From: Methanocalculus chunghsingensis
GTDB lineage: Archaea > Halobacteriota > Methanomicrobia > Methanomicrobiales > Methanocorpusculaceae
Reading direction: 5' to 3'
Assembly: GCF_018132105.1 (NCBI RefSeq)
Contig: NZ_JWHL01000002.1
Span: 62,001 to 126,000, forward strand
DNA: 64,000 nt
Positions 8,517-17,919 of the stretch are shown one piece after another. Below the pieces are notes generated by a model, which saw only the letters and a program-made list of their open reading frames with translations, made no database searches and had not been told where the DNA came from. A program made the position numbers and the translations under genes. The first letter of the stretch is position 1. Every line of letters starts with the position of its first letter.

Positions 8517-9009
8517 TTGCATCTCCGAGGATGCCTGTATCGATCATCTTCTCGGTGCCGGGTGCACGAAGAAGGTGATCGCCCACTCCCGTGCGGTCAG
8601 GAGGGTGGTTGATGCATATACCGACGATGAAGCTGTTGTACCCTGCCTTGTCCGGTGCGGGGCGCTACTCCATGATATCGGCAGATCGATGACACATGAT
8701 CTCGATCATGCAGAGACTGGCGGGGATATCTGCCGGGAGCGCGGGATCCCCGAACCGCTCTCCCGGATCGTTGCATGTCACCTCGGGGCAGGCCAGACAG
8801 CTGAAGAGTGCCTTCAGCTTGGACTTATCCCCCGGGATGCCATGCCACAGACTCTTTCTGAGAAGATCGTTGCACACGCAGATAACTGTGTCAGGGGAGC
8901 GTCGGAGATCCATATCGAAGAGCGGATGATCAGAATTGCCGATCTTCCTCGTACGAAGCGGAAGAGGACATACCGTCTCGCACTTGAGATGGAACTCTTT
9001 CGATCCTGA
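8494..9009 (+). CDS. HDIG-domain protein (TIGR00295-like)
   Basis: The protein (171 residues from ATG 8494; an ATG at 8482 is also open) has an HD metal-dependent phosphohydrolase domain. The signature appears as HSRAVRR followed by LLHDIGRS, then H-rich helices (CHLGAG) and a late D (AHADN). It resembles the archaeal TIGR00295 group of unknown substrate. The start lies inside the 3' end of tfe, so translation is likely coupled. Confidence 0.82.
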   Translation: MNHSATPDCISEDACIDHLLGAGCTKKVIAHSRAVRRVVDAYTDDEAVVPCLVRCGALLHDIGRSMTHDLDHAETGGDICRERGIPEPLSRIVACHLGAGQTAEECLQLGLIPRDAMPQTLSEKIVAHADNCVRGASEIHIEERMIRIADLPRTKRKRTYRLALEMELFRS

Positions 9010-9510
9010 TCAGAGGATCAGTTTCATAACCTGGGGGAGTTTTCGCAGGTCCTCTGCAACCCCGTGTGGAAGCGCTCCGTCAATAATCACCACAAGCTTC
9101 GGCTCTTCTGCAAAGACCGGATCGGTCACAAAGAGCTGGCGTATCGGAATATCATATCCTGCCAGGACGTTGACGGCTGATGCAACGATATGCTTGTCTG
9201 CGGCATTTTTTGGGATGAGGGTGATAACGGCAAGACCGAGATCCTCGGCGACCCGTGAGAGATCCGGTGTCACCCGGATATGACAGAAGACGCGGCGAAG
9301 GTTCTCATTTTCAAGGATGCTGTGGGCGGTAGTATCGACGACCCGGCGATCGACCCCGATTACTCGCGCGACCTGTGTCGCTGGCATCTCAATTCCGTTT
9401 GCGGTGATCCTGCCTGCACTATTGACACCAAACCCGTTTTCAAGGAGAAATCCGACAACTCTTCGTTGTGAAGGCGAATCTGCGAAGATTTCAACGATCT
9501 CAGACCACAT
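9010..9510 (-). CDS. HTH and ACT domain protein, predicted amino-acid metabolism regulator
   Basis: The 166-residue protein begins with a helix-turn-helix region (PATQVARVIGVDRRVVDTTAHSI) and ends in an ACT-like ligand-binding domain (VITLIPKNAADKH through PKLVVIIDGALPHGV). This matches the archaeal COG2150 group, thought to sense amino acids. It converges on the HDIG gene, with stops abutting at 9009/9010. No catalytic motif is seen. Confidence 0.75.
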   Translation of the reverse strand: MWSEIVEIFADSPSQRRVVGFLLENGFGVNSAGRITANGIEMPATQVARVIGVDRRVVDTTAHSILENENLRRVFCHIRVTPDLSRVAEDLGLAVITLIPKNAADKHIVASAVNVLAGYDIPIRQLFVTDPVFAEEPKLVVIIDGALPHGVAEDLRKLPQVMKLIL

Positions 9511-9626
9511 AGACAGGAGATGATTGGTGCCATGAGAGAAAAAGGATCTTCTTTACGATGGGGTGAGGCAGAGGCGAATCGATAGGGTTTTTAAGGGGTG
9601 TAGCATATGTTATTAGGTCAAACAGT

Positions 9627-9711
9627 GCGAGGGTTGCCGAGCCAGGTCAAAGGCGATAGGTTGAGGGCCTATTCTCGTAGGGGTTCGCCGGTTCGAATCC
9701 GGTCCCTCGCA
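9627..9711 (+). tRNA. tRNA-Leu (anticodon GAG)
   Basis: The acceptor arms GCGAGGG and CCCTCGC pair perfectly, followed by discriminator A; CCA is not encoded. The anticodon loop TTGAGGG between ATAGG and CCTAT gives GAG. A long variable arm (TCTCGTAGGGG region) and the TTCGAAT T-loop confirm a class II leucine tRNA. An AT-rich box (TTTTTAA) lies about 35 bases upstream. Confidence 0.96.
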
Positions 9712-9891
9712 TTACTTTTCTTTTACATTCCAGGATAGATTCTTCTTCATTTCCTCGTTGCATACGATCCAGTTGATTATCTCATCACAGGTGGTTGTAT
9801 TGATAGCTTGCATTCCGATTGCATCTGGATGGATAGGTGACATTTATTCTATCCCACACCCAATATATCAAATATCGTTGGATGTTTTTGC

Positions 9892-10116
9892 ATGCTGGTC
9901 AAGTTTGATATCTACAATGATGGAGATTTCTGGTGCGCACGTGGCATCAGGGTCGATATATTTACACAGGGCAGAACACTTGATGAACTGATGGAGAATA
10001 TCCGTGAAGCAGTTGGTCTGCATTATGAAGAGTCTATCGATGCCGGAGAGCAGATTACGATTGTCTCCCTCACTGAATTTCAGGTTGGTTCTGTTACCAA
10101 GATCTCCGGTTGTTAG
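9892..10116 (+). CDS. hicB: HicB-like antitoxin
   Basis: A 74-residue protein with the HicB partial RNase-H-like fold: an early FDIYNDGDFWCARG stretch and TLDELMENIREAVGL, followed by a short tail. There is no clear C-terminal DNA-binding domain. The HicA-like gene follows and overlaps it. The order hicB-hicA is common in archaea and the reverse of the classical Escherichia coli order. It neutralises HicA by binding it. Confidence 0.82.
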   Translation: MLVKFDIYNDGDFWCARGIRVDIFTQGRTLDELMENIREAVGLHYEESIDAGEQITIVSLTEFQVGSVTKISGC

Positions 10117-10336
10117 CGGTCAGGATCTCCTGAAGGTGCTTGGATCCCTTGGTTATGTGGTCCTGCGGCAGCGTGGCAGCCACGTGCAGATGGCGAAGGT
10201 TACCGGTGCCGGGGAGCACACAATAACGGTACCTCTCCATAATGAAATAGCCAGGGGCACTTTGAATGATATTCTTGGAAAAGTTTCGCAATGGAATGGC
10301 ATTCCAAAAGAAGACCTTTTAGAACTGCTACGATAG
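10085..10336 (+). CDS. hicA: HicA-like mRNA interferase toxin
   Basis: The conserved core SGQDLLKVLGSLGYVVLRQRGSHVQM includes the catalytic-type histidine in GSH. IARGTLNDILGKV and a final LLELLR complete a standard HicA double-stranded-RNA-binding fold of about 80 residues. The start is uncertain: TTG at 10085 or CTG at 10091, both inside hicB, are the plausible choices because the family begins just before the P-x-SG motif. HicA cleaves mRNA in other organisms. Confidence 0.78.
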   Translation: MVLLPRSPVVSGQDLLKVLGSLGYVVLRQRGSHVQMAKVTGAGEHTITVPLHNEIARGTLNDILGKVSQWNGIPKEDLLELLR

Positions 10337-10463
10337 GCTCTTTGTCTTCTCATGCTATGGTTCGTGTTCCTGAATCGTGAAAATTCGGAATCGAAAGTTA
10401 TTCAATTACACGCTTGTGGGAACGAAGGAATCTTTTTTTATTACCACGTCCAGATCCTCATCC

Positions 10464-10934
10464 ATGCGATTAATAATCGAGGTGGAGGGAGCCCCCCAGA
10501 AGGTTCTGGGTCTCCGAAGAACAGGATCATACGACGAGATCGGACCGATGATCAAAGAGATCGCCTCCTACATCCAGGAGAAAGGGATAACTCCCCTTGG
10601 ACCGCCTGCCTACATCTGCCATGAGATGACACTGGAAGCGGTTCAGGCAGCGGCAGGGACGGGATCAGCGGATATTGAGGTGGTATTCCCGGTTGACGAT
10701 GGGATCGAAGGGATGGGGGATATTCAGGCCTATGAACTACCGGGTGGACGGATGGTCCGGATCATTCATATGGGGGCATACCGGGACTCGGGAGAGACTT
10801 ATACCGAACTCTACAATTGGCTTGCCGAAAACAATCTCTCGGTCAACGGCCCCATCCGGGAAGTCTATATGAACGATCCTGAAACGACCGAGGAGGATCT
10901 CCTCGTCACCTGGATCTATGCTCCTGTCGGATGA
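10464..10934 (+). CDS. GyrI-like small-molecule-binding protein
   Basis: The 156-residue protein (ATG 10464) matches the GyrI-like / AraC effector-binding domain family: LGLRRTGSYDEIGPMI near the N-terminus and MVRIIHMGAYRDSGETYTELYNWL in the second repeat, ending with VTWIYAPVG. It stands alone without a DNA-binding domain. A longer open frame back to 10377 lacks family similarity, so the internal ATG is preferred. Stand-alone members bind hydrophobic ligands, and some hydrolyse cyclopropanoid toxins. Confidence 0.78.
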   Translation: MRLIIEVEGAPQKVLGLRRTGSYDEIGPMIKEIASYIQEKGITPLGPPAYICHEMTLEAVQAAAGTGSADIEVVFPVDDGIEGMGDIQAYELPGGRMVRIIHMGAYRDSGETYTELYNWLAENNLSVNGPIREVYMNDPETTEEDLLVTWIYAPVG

Positions 10935-11090
10935 TAGGTACCCTCTCTGAAGAGCGGATTGCCACAGGCTCTCTTCTTCCCCCCTATATCCGGCTCAGTC
11001 ATCCTGGATCCTGAAAACTACGATTTTTTCCGCAGTTTTCCATATCTATATCTTCTTCTGTGTCTGAAATACAATCTCAGGAGAAAGAGA

Positions 11091-12974
11091 ATGAACCGAC
11101 ATATCATTGGAGCTCTGCTGGTCGGTGGGCTGATCGTCGCCCTGTTCATCGGAGCCGGATTGTACAATGATCCTGCATCAGAATCAGCCGACGGGCCGAT
11201 CCCATTCGCCTCAGCAGACGAGGTCCGGGAGTTTCTGCATACCGCGGAATGGGAGTCTGCGACTGGCTGGAATGATGGCCTCCGCATCTTTCCAGGAGCA
11301 ATGACAAAAGATGCGGTAGCCATCGCGCCCCCAATGCCATCTCCCCAATCCATAGGGGGGACCGGCGCCAGCCCTGAATATTCCACGACGAATATCCAGG
11401 TTGAAGGGGTGGATGAGGCAGACTTTGTCAAGAATGATGGCCGCCACATCTATATCATCGCCGGGGGGAGGTTCATCATCGTTGATGCATATCCCCCGGA
11501 GAATGCGCGTATCATCTCAAACACGACACTCTCCGGCACCCCTCGTGAGATGTACCTTGCCGGATCATCCATTGCGATCATCTCAGAGATTACCGAGGAG
11601 TCTTTTGTGACGGTTGAAGGGAGTGCAGCCCCGGTCCCGGTCTATAGGCAGGTGACGGCCGTTGCAGTCTATGACTGTGCAGACCGGAGCAGGCCACACC
11701 TCATCCGGGAAGTCTCCGCTTCCGGGTCATATACCTCCTCCCGGATGACCGATGGCGTCATCTATCTCGTCTCGCAGGAGTACCCGCAGAGGCGTGGGCC
11801 GGATATCCCACTTCCGATCGTCAGGGATGGGGATCGAATATATGATCCTGAGATCTGGAGGTTCGATGACCTCCCCGGCCCGTTCGTCTTCCAGACGATC
11901 ACCGCATTGAGGCCAACCGCGACTGCCGCAGTCAGATCAGAGAGCTATCTTGTCGGGTATGGGACCACAATCTATGCCACACAGGAGAACCTGTATATCA
12001 CCTACACCCATTATGGAGGCCAGCCATATGGGACGACAGGCCCATCCACGATCATCCACAGGTTTGAGCTCAGGAAGGGTGATCCAATCTGGCGGCAGAC
12101 GATGAGTGTTCCGGGGATGATGCTCAACCAGTTCTCGATGGATGAGTACAGGGATCACCTCCGGGTTGCAACCACTGTGGAAGAGTATGGCCGGGAAGGC
12201 ACACAGACCTCCTCCCGGATCACCATCTTCGATCGTTCCGGGATAGTCACCGGCGAGATTACCGGGATCGCCCCGACAGAGCGGATCTTTGCCGCACGGT
12301 TCATCGGTGATCGCTGTTATCTTGTCACCTTCCGGCAGATCGATCCCTTCTTCGTGATCGATCTCTCAAACCCGAAGAACCCGGCAATTCTTGGCGAACT
12401 GAAGATACCCGGATATTCAGATTACCTCCACCCATATGATGCCAATCATATCATCGGAATCGGAAAGGACACAAAGGAGACCGCATGGGGAGGGTTTGCC
12501 ACCACCGGTGTGAAGATCGCCCTCTTTGATGTCTCGGATGTAACAAAGCCGGATCTGTTGGATTCAATCACCCTTGGTGGAGAGGGGAGCGACTCAGAGG
12601 TGCTTCGTGATCACAAGGCCTTCTACTTCAACAGAAAGATCGGGTTGATGGCTCTTCCAATCACCGTTGCAGATGGGTATGGCAGGGAGTATGTCTGGCA
12701 GGGGACCTATCTCTATACCATCTCTGCGGAATCCGGGTTCACCCTTCATGGAACGATCCCCCAGTATGCTGGCGATGCACCCCCGGAACCCGGCTACTGG
12801 CCAACCGCTGTCAGGCGTTCCCTCTCGATAGGCGACACCATTGCGACGGTCTCTGACACAAGCATCGTCCTGACCGATCTCAGGGACACAAAGAAGCGAT
12901 ATGCAGAGATTCTTCTCCCGGCAGGGGACCGGTGGGGATATGGCTCATGGCACCCCCCGCTTCCTGCATTCTGA
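11091..12974 (+). CDS. Secreted or membrane-anchored beta-propeller protein
   Basis: The 627-residue protein starts at ATG 11091 behind an AGGAGA ribosome site. The first 25 residues form a hydrophobic signal/anchor (IIGALLVGGLIVALFIGAGL). The body contains the YSTTNIQVEGVDEADFVKNDG motif and repeated beta-rich blades typical of the archaeal family of secreted proteins with a C-terminal beta-propeller (COG4880-like). It should act outside the cell membrane. Its role is unknown. A longer open frame extends upstream to 10959 but would bury the signal sequence. Confidence 0.8.
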   Translation: MNRHIIGALLVGGLIVALFIGAGLYNDPASESADGPIPFASADEVREFLHTAEWESATGWNDGLRIFPGAMTKDAVAIAPPMPSPQSIGGTGASPEYSTTNIQVEGVDEADFVKNDGRHIYIIAGGRFIIVDAYPPENARIISNTTLSGTPREMYLAGSSIAIISEITEESFVTVEGSAAPVPVYRQVTAVAVYDCADRSRPHLIREVSASGSYTSSRMTDGVIYLVSQEYPQRRGPDIPLPIVRDGDRIYDPEIWRFDDLPGPFVFQTITALRPTATAAVRSESYLVGYGTTIYATQENLYITYTHYGGQPYGTTGPSTIIHRFELRKGDPIWRQTMSVPGMMLNQFSMDEYRDHLRVATTVEEYGREGTQTSSRITIFDRSGIVTGEITGIAPTERIFAARFIGDRCYLVTFRQIDPFFVIDLSNPKNPAILGELKIPGYSDYLHPYDANHIIGIGKDTKETAWGGFATTGVKIALFDVSDVTKPDLLDSITLGGEGSDSEVLRDHKAFYFNRKIGLMALPITVADGYGREYVWQGTYLYTISAESGFTLHGTIPQYAGDAPPEPGYWPTAVRRSLSIGDTIATVSDTSIVLTDLRDTKKRYAEILLPAGDRWGYGSWHPPLPAF

Positions 12975-13083
12975 TTCCCCACCCATTTTTCCACCTCATG
13001 TAGCTCAATCTCTGCGGTCTTTATGTCTTTGTTGTCATAATCACAACAAATAATCTATCCGATTGGAGCCCTACCATCTAACG

Positions 13084-13136
13084 AGGAATCGTGGCATTCC
13101 TCCCACGACTGAAGTCATCGGCTTCCTGCCTGTAAG
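13084..13136 (+). mobile_element. Solo 3' end of an IsrB/IscB-type element
   Basis: Reading on the plus strand, 13090-13135 encodes a tail VAFLPRLKSSASCL and stop, close to the C-terminus SAFLSRLKS of the IsrB protein at 22.5-23.6 kb. The DNA contains the same end hairpin core (ACGACT...AGTC) flanked by GGAATGCC-like and GGCAGGAA-like blocks in reverse complement. Only about 50 bases are left; the rest of the element is gone. It lies immediately before a deleted RND gene. Confidence 0.6.
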
Positions 13137-13139
13137 ATT

Positions 13140-13721
13140 GTGAAGCCCCTCTTTATCTATCTGTCAGATACCATTAATGCCAGGCCCGCTCTTGTCGCAG
13201 GTCTCTTCGTTGCATTGATCCTGCTTGCCTTCTACGGAACCGGCCTCCTTCGTCTTCATCTACCGCAAGGTGAAGCTTGCACTCATACCCCCTGTCCCAT
13301 CATCATGATAGTCGGCTCAAACGGCCTGATCAAGTACACCCTTCATATCGACTATACCCCGCTCACAGCGACCCTGGGATCACAGGCGATCGGGATCGCC
13401 TGTAAATATACCATCCTGATCATGGAACGGTTCCATGAGGAGCTGGATACAGGTCGCCCTCTCTATGATGCCATCAACACAAGTGTCTCCCAGATCGGAT
13501 CGGCGATCAGCGTCTCTGGGTTTTCAACCCCCCTTCTCTCAGGTTTTGACATCATCAGCAACTTCGGGATGGTCACTGTCATCACCGTCGGCTTCTCCCT
13601 CATCGGTGCGATCATCGTGATGCCCGCAGTGCTTGCTTGCCATCGGAAACAGGTATGCAATAGCCAGATAACACCCATCTTTTTTACTTCTTCTTCCACA
13701 CCAGTACTGAATGAATCCTGA
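13140..13721 (+). pseudogene. Internally deleted RND-family (MMPL-type) transporter
   Basis: The frame joins an RND N-terminus (about residues 1-40, first membrane helix) directly to the C-terminal membrane domain (about 50-170: HIDYTPLTATLGSQAIGI, YTILIMERFHEEL and VTVITVGFSLIGAIIVMPAVLA). A complete relative of this exporter family is about 750-850 residues; this is 193, so some 600 residues including the periplasmic loops are missing. It starts at a GTG and has no frameshift, so a small membrane protein may still be made, but transport is unlikely. The last residues do not match the family. Confidence 0.7.
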
Positions 13722-14178
13722 CTGTATGCGTGAAGCGATACGTTGCGCCCATGAGGGAATCCACCATGGCCAGACCCCTTTTGGTGCCTGCATCGAATGC
13801 AATGGCCGGATCGTTGCCTCTGCCCATAACCTGGTCTTCGCAGGAACCGACAGTACGGCACATGCCGAGATTGTCGCCATCAGGGAGGCACAGGAGAAGC
13901 TTGGCAGAATCGATCTCTCCAACTGCACCATGTATGCAACAACCGAGCCATGTCCGATGTGCTTTGCCGCATGCCACTGGGCAAGGATCAGTAGGATCAT
14001 CTATGGCACCTCAATAGAGGATGTCCGGGTTCTCGGCTTTTCTGAGATGACCCTCTCAAATATCAGCATGCAGAAGCTTGGAGGAAGCCGGATGGAGATC
14101 GTCGGGGGATATCTCCTTGAAGAAAATCAAGCCCTTCTCCGCGAATGGGAAGAGATGCCGGATCGGAAGGTTTACTGA
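13711..14178 (+). CDS. Zinc-dependent nucleoside/nucleobase deaminase (guanine deaminase-like)
   Basis: The 155-residue protein has the cytidine-deaminase-fold zinc site: HAEIVAIREA (His ligand plus catalytic Glu) and PCPMCFAAC (two Cys ligands). The ending EWEEMPDRKVY resembles the swapped C-terminal segment of bacterial GuaD, which makes guanine deaminase a reasonable guess. tRNA adenosine deaminase is less likely because of the ending. Its ATG lies inside the end of the deleted RND frame. Confidence 0.78.
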   Translation: MNPDCMREAIRCAHEGIHHGQTPFGACIECNGRIVASAHNLVFAGTDSTAHAEIVAIREAQEKLGRIDLSNCTMYATTEPCPMCFAACHWARISRIIYGTSIEDVRVLGFSEMTLSNISMQKLGGSRMEIVGGYLLEENQALLREWEEMPDRKVY

Positions 14179-15248
14179 GTTCGTGGGGGAAGGCTGCACC
14201 GGCACTGCCCTATTGTGAGTGCGACGGTGATGGTGAGGATAGCAGGGAAGAAGAAGGCCATGGTGAACGTGCCAAACTCGGCAATAAACCCTGCAAAGAA
14301 GGGGAGGAGTGCAAGCCCGCCATAGGTCGAGGTGTTTAGGATCCCCATCATGATCCCCTGGGGCGCTCCTGTACCGGCAAGGAACGTCATCTGCGCGATG
14401 ATGGCAAATCCAGCAAACGCCCCCATGATCGGGAATCCCAGGGGTGTGATGAGGCAGAGGAGAGCTGCAGACCCGACACCAACTGCAGCAATACGTATTG
14501 TGATGATCGGTTCAAGCCTGAAGTGGGAGACGATCAGGACCGATACCATCGTTGCCAGATTCATGCTTGCAATATACACTCCGGTGAGGAATGGATTGTG
14601 GCCCCCAAACTCAGGATAGAGTGAGGTGAGTGCGCCTGTTGTTCCAACGATGATGATTGCCGAATACCAGAGCCACCGGTATTCTGTCAGATAGAAGGGG
14701 ACATTTGAGGGAGCGGCCTTCTTTCCGACCTCTTTGTCCATCCGGATAGCCAGGATGAAGACGATCCCTGAGAGGATAGTGAAGACTACGAGACCGGCCC
14801 GGGGGTCGCTAAGGAAGGATACAATCCATCCTGTTCCGGCAAGACCTGCGAGAAGGCCGGCGTTCAATGCAGCCATGAAGTATCCGGCGAGCCGGCTATG
14901 ATCGGGCTTGGCATTCAATAGCGACATCGCCGATGCAATGAAGAGGCCTGCACCGATTCCCTCGATAAAACGGGCAAGGATGATCAGCAGGGGGGAACCG
15001 ACAAAGATCAGGACCATCCCTGAGAGGAGGGTGATCAGCATCCCGGTCTGAATAAGCGGTGTCGGTCCGATCCTGTCACTTGCATATCCTGCAGGAAAGA
15101 CAGTAATAAGGGCTCCAAAAAAGTAGGCCGAGAAGATGATCCCCTGTAAAACCGACCCCTCCCCAAACGACGGAAGTACCGGCACCACCGCATTGGATAG
15201 TGCCATTATGGTGAATATCCCTATGATTGGGGGGAGGCGGTTCTTCAT
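14172..15248 (-). CDS. Major facilitator superfamily transporter
   Basis: The 358-residue protein is strongly hydrophobic, with about ten to twelve predicted membrane helices. The MFS loop motif between helices 2 and 3 appears as GYASDRIGPTPLI. Charged residues cluster in the central loop (MDKEVGKKAAPS). It is somewhat shorter than the usual 380-420 residues. The substrate cannot be read from sequence. It converges on the deaminase gene with a seven-base overlap. Confidence 0.82.
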   Translation of the reverse strand: MKNRLPPIIGIFTIMALSNAVVPVLPSFGEGSVLQGIIFSAYFFGALITVFPAGYASDRIGPTPLIQTGMLITLLSGMVLIFVGSPLLIILARFIEGIGAGLFIASAMSLLNAKPDHSRLAGYFMAALNAGLLAGLAGTGWIVSFLSDPRAGLVVFTILSGIVFILAIRMDKEVGKKAAPSNVPFYLTEYRWLWYSAIIIVGTTGALTSLYPEFGGHNPFLTGVYIASMNLATMVSVLIVSHFRLEPIITIRIAAVGVGSAALLCLITPLGFPIMGAFAGFAIIAQMTFLAGTGAPQGIMMGILNTSTYGGLALLPFFAGFIAEFGTFTMAFFFPAILTITVALTIGQCRCSLPPRTQ

Positions 15249-15274
15249 TAATCTGAATGGGGCTTCGTGATGCT

Positions 15275-17167
15275 TTATACCATTCTATACGTCTCGAGGT
15301 TCATCGGTGAGTGGGTCTGGATATGGAATTTTTTATAGATTGAACTGGCGAGATCAAGCGTCTTACTCTCCTCGCCATGAATACAGAAGATCTTCTCAGG
15401 CTTCGGCTGCATGTGGCTGACATAACTCATCAGCTGCCTCCGGTCAGAGTGGCCTGAGAACCCTTCCACCGTCGTTACTTCAAGGTTGATGGTGATACTC
15501 CCCTTTGAACCATAGGGGATCTCACGCCATCCCTTCTGGATTCGACGGCCGAGTGTCCCATCTGCCTGATATCCGACGAATACGAGGGTATTACGCTCGT
15601 CTGCCGCAAGGTTCTGAAGATATTCTATCACGGGACCTCCATTCATCATTCCTGATGTTGTGATGATGACCGATGGTTCACCATTAATCACCGCTTCACG
15701 CTTATCGCTTGAATCCACCTGTTCAAAACACTCGGAGAGGAACGGGTTCAATCCCTCCCGGAAGATCTGGTTTCTGAGATCTGAGTTAAGGTATTCAGGA
15801 TAGGTCGTGTGGATGGCCGTCGCCTCTTTGATCATCCCGTCAAGATAGACTTTGATCTGCGGAAGATCACCCTTTCTGATCCCCTCTTCGAGTGCAAGCA
15901 TGACCTCCTGCGATCTGCCGACGGCAAATGCCGGGATGATGACCTTGCCACCACGTTCAATCGCCCGTTTGATCACATCATAGAGCCGCGACTCGGCTTC
16001 TTTTCTCGATGGTGTCGCATCCTGTGATGCACCATATGTGCTCTCCATGAAGATCGCCTCGAGTCTGGGGAAATGAGCGTTTGCAGGGTTGAACAGGCGG
16101 CTCTTTCCATAATTGAAGTCACCGGTAAAGGCGATATTATACAGTCCGTCACCGACATGGAAGTGTGCGATGGCTGATCCAAGGATGTGGCCTGCATTAT
16201 GGAAGGTCAGTTTGATATCGGGGGCGATGTCCGTTACCGAGCCATAGTTTAGGGTTATTGAATGTTTGACGTACTGCTTTACCTCATTTGAGGTGTAGGG
16301 GGCAGGGCGATCCTCTTTCCTGATGACCTCAAGATAATCGAGCTGGAGCATCGATGAGAGATCCCGTGTCGGAGGGGTGGCATAGATCGGGCCTGTGAAC
16401 CCGTACCGGAAGAGGAGGGGGATGAGGGCGCAGTGATCAAGGTGGGCGTGGGTCAGAACGACGGCATCAAGGTTTGTGAGGGGGTGAATCTCAGGGACGC
16501 CAAGGTATGGTGTTGCCCCATTGGTAGCGCCCGGTTTTTCTCCGCAGTCGATAAGAATTCTGCTCTCCGGGGTCGAAAGAAGGAATGCTGCCCTACCAAC
16601 CTCCCTGCAACAGCCAAGGGTTGTGACCCTGACCCACTGATCCTTTGCCAGGATATCACGATGGATACGTCTGCCACTGGCACGGAGGAACTCTTTGCGC
16701 TCATCGCGTATCGCCCGGAGATATGTCCGGATCTGTTTTACCGTTGAGCTCTCAATCGGGGGTGTCCGGACAACCTTGGGGGTCCATCCGATACTCTTTG
16801 TGATATCACGGAGTGTCGCACCGTTTTTCCCGATGACAACACCCGGCTTTTCGGCTTCGATCAGGACCTCCCCGGTATCAGGGTCAAAAAAGATATCGGT
16901 AATACCTGCATTCTCCGGAACGATCTCCTTGATATCGTCATATGCCCGTTCCGGATCCTCAAGAACTGTGGGACGGACGACGATCCGTTTCCTCAGGTCC
17001 CGGGCAAGAACACGGATGAGATCCGCCTGATCAGCAAACTGTTTGGGATCATCGGTATAGATGACCAGTTCAGGCCCTTCAAATTCGACATCAGAGACCG
17101 TTATACCTGCAGGTACCTTACGGTTGATAAGCTCTTTCAGCTCTTTGAGTCTGTCCTCAATCAACAT
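15275..17167 (-). CDS. aCPSF1 / FttA, beta-CASP ribonuclease for 3'-end formation
   Basis: The 630-residue protein has tandem N-terminal KH domains (about 1-150, including GVVIGKNGATL). A metallo-beta-lactamase domain follows with THAHLDHCALIP and a beta-CASP domain (ESTYGA, IIPAFAVGRSQEV, GFSGHSDRRQL). This is the archaeal CPSF73-like factor that cleaves nascent transcripts at U-rich sites and terminates transcription. It lies 32 bases after psmB, a conserved arrangement in Methanomicrobiales as far as I know. Length is normal. Confidence 0.94.
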   Translation of the reverse strand: MLIEDRLKELKELINRKVPAGITVSDVEFEGPELVIYTDDPKQFADQADLIRVLARDLRKRIVVRPTVLEDPERAYDDIKEIVPENAGITDIFFDPDTGEVLIEAEKPGVVIGKNGATLRDITKSIGWTPKVVRTPPIESSTVKQIRTYLRAIRDERKEFLRASGRRIHRDILAKDQWVRVTTLGCCREVGRAAFLLSTPESRILIDCGEKPGATNGATPYLGVPEIHPLTNLDAVVLTHAHLDHCALIPLLFRYGFTGPIYATPPTRDLSSMLQLDYLEVIRKEDRPAPYTSNEVKQYVKHSITLNYGSVTDIAPDIKLTFHNAGHILGSAIAHFHVGDGLYNIAFTGDFNYGKSRLFNPANAHFPRLEAIFMESTYGASQDATPSRKEAESRLYDVIKRAIERGGKVIIPAFAVGRSQEVMLALEEGIRKGDLPQIKVYLDGMIKEATAIHTTYPEYLNSDLRNQIFREGLNPFLSECFEQVDSSDKREAVINGEPSVIITTSGMMNGGPVIEYLQNLAADERNTLVFVGYQADGTLGRRIQKGWREIPYGSKGSITINLEVTTVEGFSGHSDRRQLMSYVSHMQPKPEKIFCIHGEESKTLDLASSIYKKFHIQTHSPMNLETYRMV

Positions 17168-17199
17168 GGAATCTTCCTAAAAAAGTTTGTAAAAAAAAA

Positions 17200-17841
17200 T
17201 CAGTTGCGGAGGGAGGCTGCTATCTGATCAAGTTGTGAATCATCCAGCACCTCAAACTTCTCCTTTGTAATAACAGCGAGTTGGAACCCTTCTCCGGATC
17301 CGGCATCGCGCCGCATTGCGGATTTAAGGGATCGGACTGCAAGCTCAATCGCCTCACTCTCGGTCATGCCTGACGCATATCTGTCTTCAAGCACTCCAAA
17401 AGCCATCGGGGATCCTGACCCTGTTGCGACAAAATCATCTTCGCGGGTTGCACCGCCCATCGCATCAACCGAGTAGACTGAGGGGCCACTCTCATCGATT
17501 CCGCCGACGAGGAGCTGAACATAATACGGGAAGTACCTGTTCTGGTTGAGATAGTTTGAGAGGAGGGTTGCGGATGCTCCGACAGTTATCCCACGCCCTC
17601 TCCGAATCTCAAAGAGGTTGCTTTCAACACTCATCAGTCGTGCCAGCTGCTGAGCGTCACCGACACCCCCGGCTGTTGTCATTCCGATGGCATCGGTGAT
17701 CTTATAGATCTTCTTCGCGTTTTTACTAGCGATCATATATCCCATGGTCGCTCGTTTCTCTGTCGCAAGGACGACACCTTCTGAGAAGACGATCCCTATG
17801 GTCGTCGTCCCATGCATAATCTCCTGTGGCTGTTGCATCAT
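17200..17841 (-). CDS. psmB: Proteasome beta subunit precursor
   Basis: The 213-residue protein has a short propeptide (MMQQPQEIMHG) ending just before Thr12, the catalytic N-terminal threonine after autocleavage (TTTIGI). The Lys of KRATMG and the GVGDAQQ loop are standard for the 20S core. The alpha subunit gene is not in the window. ATG at 17841 or the adjacent ATG at 17838 can serve as start. It heads a two-gene unit with aCPSF1. Confidence 0.94.
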   Translation of the reverse strand: MMQQPQEIMHGTTTIGIVFSEGVVLATEKRATMGYMIASKNAKKIYKITDAIGMTTAGGVGDAQQLARLMSVESNLFEIRRGRGITVGASATLLSNYLNQNRYFPYYVQLLVGGIDESGPSVYSVDAMGGATREDDFVATGSGSPMAFGVLEDRYASGMTESEAIELAVRSLKSAMRRDAGSGEGFQLAVITKEKFEVLDDSQLDQIAASLRN

Positions 17842-17919
17842 GTATATGCCCCCAAAAATCAGAACGCAAAAAATGTTTGGCGTTGTTCCTTATTTGGTGA
17901 TTACTTAAGATAAATATTT

